Program-made: the position numbers and the translations under genes
Origin: Lachnospiraceae bacterium
GTDB taxonomy: Bacteria; Bacillota; Clostridia; Lachnospirales; Lachnospiraceae
Reading direction: 5' to 3'
Assembly (NCBI GenBank): GCA_900770535.1
Contig: CAAHDV010000057.1
Span: 1 to 6,782, forward strand
DNA length: 6,782 nucleotides
Part shown: positions 3,086 through 6,782 of the stretch, one piece after another
Layout: each line of letters opens with the position of its first letter
Position numbering within the stretch: the first letter of the stretch is position 1
The notes under the pieces: generated by a model
Told to the model about the DNA's origin: nothing
Database searches by the model: none
Seen by the model: the letters and a program-made list of their open reading frames with translations, nothing else

Positions 3086-5728
3086 TTACTGAATCTGCTC
3101 AGCTGCAGTCTCGTAAGCTTTCTCAAGAGCTGCGTCCACACCGGCCGGGTTCTTGCCGCCTGCCTGTGCCATGTTCGGACGGCCGCCGCCGCCACCGCCA
3201 ACCAGACCGGCAATCGCCTTAACCAGGTTGCCTGCATGAGCGCCCTTCTTCTGAGCCTCATCGGTTGCGGTTACCATCAGGTTGACCTTGTCACCCTGAA
3301 CGGATGCCAGAACGATCACGCCCTCGCCAAGCTTGTCCTTTAACTGGTCGCCCAGTCCGCGCAGGCCGTTCATGTCTACATCTGCTACCTTCGCAGCCAG
3401 AACCTTCACGCCCTTCACGTCACGAACCTGGCTCATAACATCTCCCAGGGATTCGTTTGCCAGTTTGCTCTTTAACTTGTCGTTCTCAGCATGCAGTGTC
3501 TTCATCTCCTCCAGCATAGATTCGATCTTGGCTTTTAAATCTGCCGGAGTGGTCTTCGCTGCCTTTGCTGCCTCAGCCAGCTCCTGCTCCAGGTTCTCGT
3601 AGTAGCGCATAAGGCCGTCGCCGGTCAGTGCCTCGATTCTGCGGACACCTGCTGCGATACCTGCCTCAGAGAGGATCTTGAATGCATGAATTGCGCCAGT
3701 GTTAGCGACATGAGTACCACCGCAAAGCTCGGTAGAGAAATCGCCCATCTTAACCACACGAACCTTCTCACCATACTTTTCGCCAAACAGCGCCATAGCG
3801 CCGGTCTTCTTCGCTTCATCCAGACTCATCTCCTGTGTTACAACATCCAGGTTCTCCTGAATCTTCTGGTTTACCAGCTCCTCAACCTTCTTGATCTCCT
3901 CCGGAGTCATAGCGGAGAAATGGGTAAAATCGAAACGAAGTCTGTCCGGAGTAACCAGGGAACCAGCCTGCTCCACATGGTCGCCGAGAACGGTACGCAG
4001 TGCCTTCTGCAGAAGGTGGGTTGCGCTGTGGTTCTTCTCAGTGGAACGGCGGGAGGTCTCGTTTACCTTTAAGGTAACAGTCTCGCCTGCTGCCAGCATG
4101 CCGCTGGTCATATGTCCTACATGGCCGATCTTGCCGCCCTGTAAGTGGATGGTATCCTCTACTACAAAGGTTCCGTTGTTTGCGCCGGTAATCACACCGG
4201 TATCACCGCACTGGCCGCCCATGGTTCCGTAGAATGGGGTTTCCTCCACGATGATGGTTCCGCGCTGGCCGTCGGTCAGGGCCTCTACAATCTCGGTATC
4301 GGTGGTCAGAACCGTAATCTTAGACTCATGCTGCAGTCTGTCATAACCAACGAACTTAGAGGTAATCTCAGCCGGGATAGACTGGTATACGGTTACATCT
4401 GCACCCATGTAGTTGGTTGTCTTACGGGCTTTTCTTGCTTTCTCACGCTGCTCTTTCATGGCTGCCTGGAAACCTTCCTCATCTACAGTCAGGTTCTTCT
4501 CTTCCAGGATCTCGATGGTTAAATCTAACGGGAATCCGTAGGTGTCATACAGCTTGAATGCGTTCTCGCCGGAAAGTACGGTCTCGTTCTTTGCGGACAT
4601 CTCGCTCTCCATGTCTGCAAGGATTGCAAGGCCCTGGTCGATGGTCTTGTTGAACTTCTCTTCCTCTTCCGCAAGAACCTTTAAGATCATAGCCTTCTTC
4701 TCTTCCAGCTCCGGATATCCGTCCTTGGAAAGCTCGATGACGGTCTTGGAAAGCTCCGGCATGAATCTGCCCTCGATGCCAAGCAGACGTCCATGACGTG
4801 CCGCACGGCGGATCAGGCGGCGCAGAACGTAGCCGCGGCCCTCATTGGAAGGCATGATACCATCGGAAATCATGAAGGTACAGGACTTCACGTGATCAGC
4901 GATGATACGCAGGGAAATATCTTTCTTGTGGTCCACCTGGTACTGGGTATGTGCCAGAGCGCAGACCTCATCCAGAAGGGCTTTGTTGGTATCTACCGTG
5001 AACAGAGAATCTACGTCCTGAACGACAACAGCCAGACGCTCCAGACCCATACCGGTATCGATGTTCTTCTGGATCAGGTCGGTGTAATGACCCTCGCCGT
5101 CGTTGTTGAACTGGCTGAATACGTTGTTCCATACTTCCATGTAACGGTCGCAGTCACAGCCTACGGTACAGCCCGGTTTGCCACAGCCGTATTTTTCTCC
5201 GCGGTCATAGTAGATCTCAGAACAGGGGCCGCAGGGACCTGCGCCGTGCTCCCAGAAGTTGTCCTCTTTTCCGAAACGGAAGATACGCTCCGGAGCGATG
5301 CCGATCTCTTTGTTCCAGATATCGAAAGCCTCATCGTCATCCTGGTAGATGGAGGGATAGAGACGGTCCGGATCCAGGCCTACGACCTGAGTCAGGAACT
5401 CCCAGCTCCATGCGATGGCTTCATGTTTGAAATAATCGCCGAAGGAGAAGTTACCCAGCATCTCAAAGAAGGTGCCGTGACGGGCAGTCTTACCTACGTT
5501 CTCAATATCGCCCGTACGGATACATTTCTGACAGGTGGTCACTCGGCGTCTCGGCGGGATCTCAGCTCCTGTGAAGTAGGGTTTGAGAGGAGCCATTCCT
5601 GAGTTGATCAGAAGCAGGCTCTTGTCGTTATGGGGTACAAGAGAGAAACTTTTCATTGCCAGATGTCCTTTGCTCTCGAAGAACTCCAGGAACATCCGGC
5701 GAAGTTCATTTACGCCGTATTTTTTCAC
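3086..5728 (-). CDS. alaS: alanyl-tRNA synthetase
   Basis: A complete 880-residue class II synthetase that charges tRNA-Ala, at the usual bacterial length. The catalytic domain (about 1-250) contains motif 1 around INSGMAPLKPYF (41-52), motif 2 near CIRTGDIENVGKTARHGTFFEM (within 69-90), and motif 3 around DTGMGLERL (224-232). The tRNA-recognition domain follows to about 450, with GRGYVLRRLIRRAARHG (297-313). The editing domain, which clears Ser- and Gly-tRNA-Ala, has its zinc ligands in HSATH (H567, H571) and CGGTH (C669, H673). A coiled-coil linker at about 710-760 leads to the C-Ala domain, with the glycine run near 844-849. The start is the GTG at 5728, preceded by GGAGG at 7 nt. The in-frame ATG at 5746 overlaps that site and adds six residues outside the family alignment. 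It follows tyrS by 26 bp, so the two are probably cotranscribed. A cysteine-rich insertion lies at 182-193. Confidence 0.98.
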   Translation of the reverse strand: MKKYGVNELRRMFLEFFESKGHLAMKSFSLVPHNDKSLLLINSGMAPLKPYFTGAEIPPRRRVTTCQKCIRTGDIENVGKTARHGTFFEMLGNFSFGDYFKHEAIAWSWEFLTQVVGLDPDRLYPSIYQDDDEAFDIWNKEIGIAPERIFRFGKEDNFWEHGAGPCGPCSEIYYDRGEKYGCGKPGCTVGCDCDRYMEVWNNVFSQFNNDGEGHYTDLIQKNIDTGMGLERLAVVVQDVDSLFTVDTNKALLDEVCALAHTQYQVDHKKDISLRIIADHVKSCTFMISDGIMPSNEGRGYVLRRLIRRAARHGRLLGIEGRFMPELSKTVIELSKDGYPELEEKKAMILKVLAEEEEKFNKTIDQGLAILADMESEMSAKNETVLSGENAFKLYDTYGFPLDLTIEILEEKNLTVDEEGFQAAMKEQREKARKARKTTNYMGADVTVYQSIPAEITSKFVGYDRLQHESKITVLTTDTEIVEALTDGQRGTIIVEETPFYGTMGGQCGDTGVITGANNGTFVVEDTIHLQGGKIGHVGHMTSGMLAAGETVTLKVNETSRRSTEKNHSATHLLQKALRTVLGDHVEQAGSLVTPDRLRFDFTHFSAMTPEEIKKVEELVNQKIQENLDVVTQEMSLDEAKKTGAMALFGEKYGEKVRVVKMGDFSTELCGGTHVANTGAIHAFKILSEAGIAAGVRRIEALTGDGLMRYYENLEQELAEAAKAAKTTPADLKAKIESMLEEMKTLHAENDKLKSKLANESLGDVMSQVRDVKGVKVLAAKVADVDMNGLRGLGDQLKDKLGEGVIVLASVQGDKVNLMVTATDEAQKKGAHAGNLVKAIAGLVGGGGGGRPNMAQAGGKNPAGVDAALEKAYETAAEQIQ

Positions 5729-5735
5729 AATAAAT

Positions 5736-5740
5736 CCTCC
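5736..5740 (-). promoter_or_regulatory. ribosome binding site that fixes the GTG start of alaS
   Basis: GGAGG lies 7 nt before the GTG at 5728. The upstream ATG at 5746 directly precedes this site, so its first codons would be the binding site itself, and no other ribosome binding site precedes it. The GTG is therefore the start. Confidence 0.88.
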
Positions 5741-5754
5741 ATTCAAACGCTGTA

Positions 5755-6782
5755 TTACTCAGCGGCTTTTATCTGATGAAATCCTTTTTTACCTTTTTTG
5801 ATGACCAGAGCGCCCTCTTCATCGAAGTCTGCAGTGGTAAATACCCGGGCGAAATCGGTGATCTTCTCATCGTTTACGGTTACGCCGCCCTGCTGGATCA
5901 GACGACGTCCCTCGGAACGGTTCTTAGCCAGTTTGGTGTCAACCAGAAGGGTGATCAGGTCTTTTCCTTCCTCCAGCTCTGCCTTCGGATAGGTAGTAGT
6001 GGGCATGTCTGCGCTCTTGGTGCCGTGAACGAAAATGCTCTTGGCTGCTACCTGCGCCTTCTCTGCCTCTTCCTGGCCGTGAACGATCTTGGTGGTCTCA
6101 TAGGCCAGAACCTCTTTGGCCTTGTTGATGTCCGCGCCCTCAAGAGCGCCGAGCCTGCGTACGTCTTCCATCGGAAGGAAGGTCAGGAGACCTAAGCACT
6201 CCTCAACTTTGACATCCTCGATGTTTCTCCAGTACTGATAAAACTCGTAAGGAGAGGTCTTGTTCGGATCCAGCCAGAGCGCACCCTTCATGGTTTTGCC
6301 CATCTTGATGCCCTCGCTGGTAGTCAGCAGTTTGAAGGTCAGACCGAAGGCCGGTTTCTGCTCTTTTCTTCTGATCAGCTCCACGCCACCGATGATGTTG
6401 GACCACTGGTCGTTTCCGCCCATCTCCAGCTGACAGTTATACAGCTGATTCAGTTTCCAGAAATCGTAGGACTGCATGATCATATAGTTGAACTCGAAGA
6501 AGGTAAGTCCTCTCTCCATTCTCTGTTTGTAGCACTCTGCGGTAAGCATACGGTTTACGGAAAAATGTACGCCCACCTCGCGGAGCAGCTGAACGTAGTT
6601 CAGATCCAGCAGCCAGTCTGCATTGTTGGCAACGATGGCTTTTCCATCAGAGAAATCAATAAAATGGGACAGCTGCTCGTGGAAACGCTCTGCATTGTGC
6701 TCGATAGTCTCCCGGGTCAGCATGGAACGCATGTCGGATTTACCGCTCGGGTCGCCGATCATGGTGGTACCGCCGCCTAACA
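5755..6782 (-). CDS. tyrS: tyrosyl-tRNA synthetase, N-terminus cut by window edge
   Basis: A class I synthetase that attaches tyrosine to tRNA-Tyr. The frame is open to the right edge: LGGGTT precedes the first visible methionine at 6762, so that ATG is internal. At least 341 residues are present; roughly the first 70, including the HIGH-type motif, are missing. Visible family features are [14 protein letters not shown] at the start, the tyrosine-binding region YMIMQSYDF (about 6492-6466), [15 protein letters not shown] (about 6429-6385), and the signature-loop lysines in KMGKT (6306-6292), the counterpart of KMSKS and like KFGKT of Bacillus TyrRS. An S4-type RNA-binding domain (about 5958-5785, containing [17 protein letters not shown]) ends the protein. 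The stop is 26 bp before alaS, with no terminator between, so this is the upstream gene of a synthetase pair. Any T-box leader would lie outside the window. Confidence 0.97.
   Translation of the reverse strand, partial: LGGGTTMIGDPSGKSDMRSMLTRETIEHNAERFHEQLSHFIDFSDGKAIVANNADWLLDLNYVQLLREVGVHFSVNRMLTAECYKQRMERGLTFFEFNYMIMQSYDFWKLNQLYNCQLEMGGNDQWSNIIGGVELIRRKEQKPAFGLTFKLLTTSEGIKMGKTMKGALWLDPNKTSPYEFYQYWRNIEDVKVEECLGLLTFLPMEDVRRLGALEGADINKAKEVLAYETTKIVHGQEEAEKAQVAAKSIFVHGTKSADMPTTTYPKAELEEGKDLITLLVDTKLAKNRSEGRRLIQQGGVTVNDEKITDFARVFTTADFDEEGALVIKKGKKGFHQIKAAE

Noticed and set aside
2959..3261. A 100-codon minus-strand open frame covering the alaS end and the rpsU promoter region
   Set aside because: It runs out of frame through the 3' end of alaS, then through the hairpin, A-tracts and promoter. 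Its composition is repetitive Arg/Gln/Trp-rich, typical of a shadow frame, and there is no ribosome binding site.
4793..5602. A 269-codon open frame on the plus strand, antisense to alaS
   Set aside because: It lies wholly within the well-supported alaS coding sequence, and its translation resembles no family I know. Long antisense frames are common opposite highly biased genes. No ribosome binding site or promoter stands out.
5726..5746. alaS start at the ATG at 5746
   Set aside because: It would put the ribosome binding site GGAGG inside the coding sequence and add six residues outside the AlaRS alignment. The GTG at 5728 is correctly spaced.

Overview
The window is a stretch of conserved chromosomal genes from a spore-forming, low-to-mid GC Firmicute. 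It most likely comes from the class Clostridia, family Lachnospiraceae. I base this on the yqfC-yqfD sporulation pair ahead of phoH-ybeY, the short 58-residue bacterial S21, the AlaRS and TyrRS sequence types, strong GGAGG-type ribosome binding sites, and a sigma-A-like promoter with an extended -10. Genus and species cannot be read from the window. Every gene lies on the minus strand, so transcription runs from high to low coordinates.

Layout in transcription order: (1) 6782-5755, tyrS (tyrosyl-tRNA synthetase), missing its N-terminal part beyond the window edge. (2) 5728-3086, alaS (alanyl-tRNA synthetase), complete, starting with GTG only 26 bp after tyrS and probably cotranscribed with it. 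(3) 3085-2882, the only sizeable intergenic region (204 bp). It holds a 17-bp hairpin after alaS, four A-tracts in helical phase, a near-consensus sigma-A promoter with extended -10, and a leader of about 70 nt with a hairpin abutting the ribosome binding site. (4) 2881-2705, rpsU (ribosomal protein S21), followed by a classical intrinsic terminator (2694-2666). (5) 2625-2356 and 2342-1125, yqfC and yqfD, a two-gene sporulation unit. (6) 1070-51, phoH, and (7) from 24 off the left edge, ybeY, of which only eight codons are visible.

The genes fall into three jobs. tyrS, alaS and rpsU supply the translation machinery. yqfC and yqfD belong to the mother-cell side of endospore formation. phoH and ybeY form the widely conserved ATPase/endoribonuclease pair linked to rRNA maturation. 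Compared with the order I recall for Bacillus subtilis (rpsU-yqeY-yqeZ-yqfA-yqfB-yqfC-yqfD-phoH-yqfF-ybeY), this version is compacted: yqeY to yqfB and the HD-domain gene yqfF (pgpH) are absent from the cluster.

I found no mobile element, CRISPR array, tRNA, rRNA or known riboswitch, and no undescribed gene system. The most interesting signals are regulatory: the phased A-tract array and leader structure at rpsU, the rpsU terminator that separates it from the sporulation pair and rules out a longer yqfC start, and a perfect palindrome over the yqfD stop codon. Three genes (alaS, yqfD, yqfC) have an upstream in-frame start that the sequence argues against. The corrected starts are given in the feature entries.
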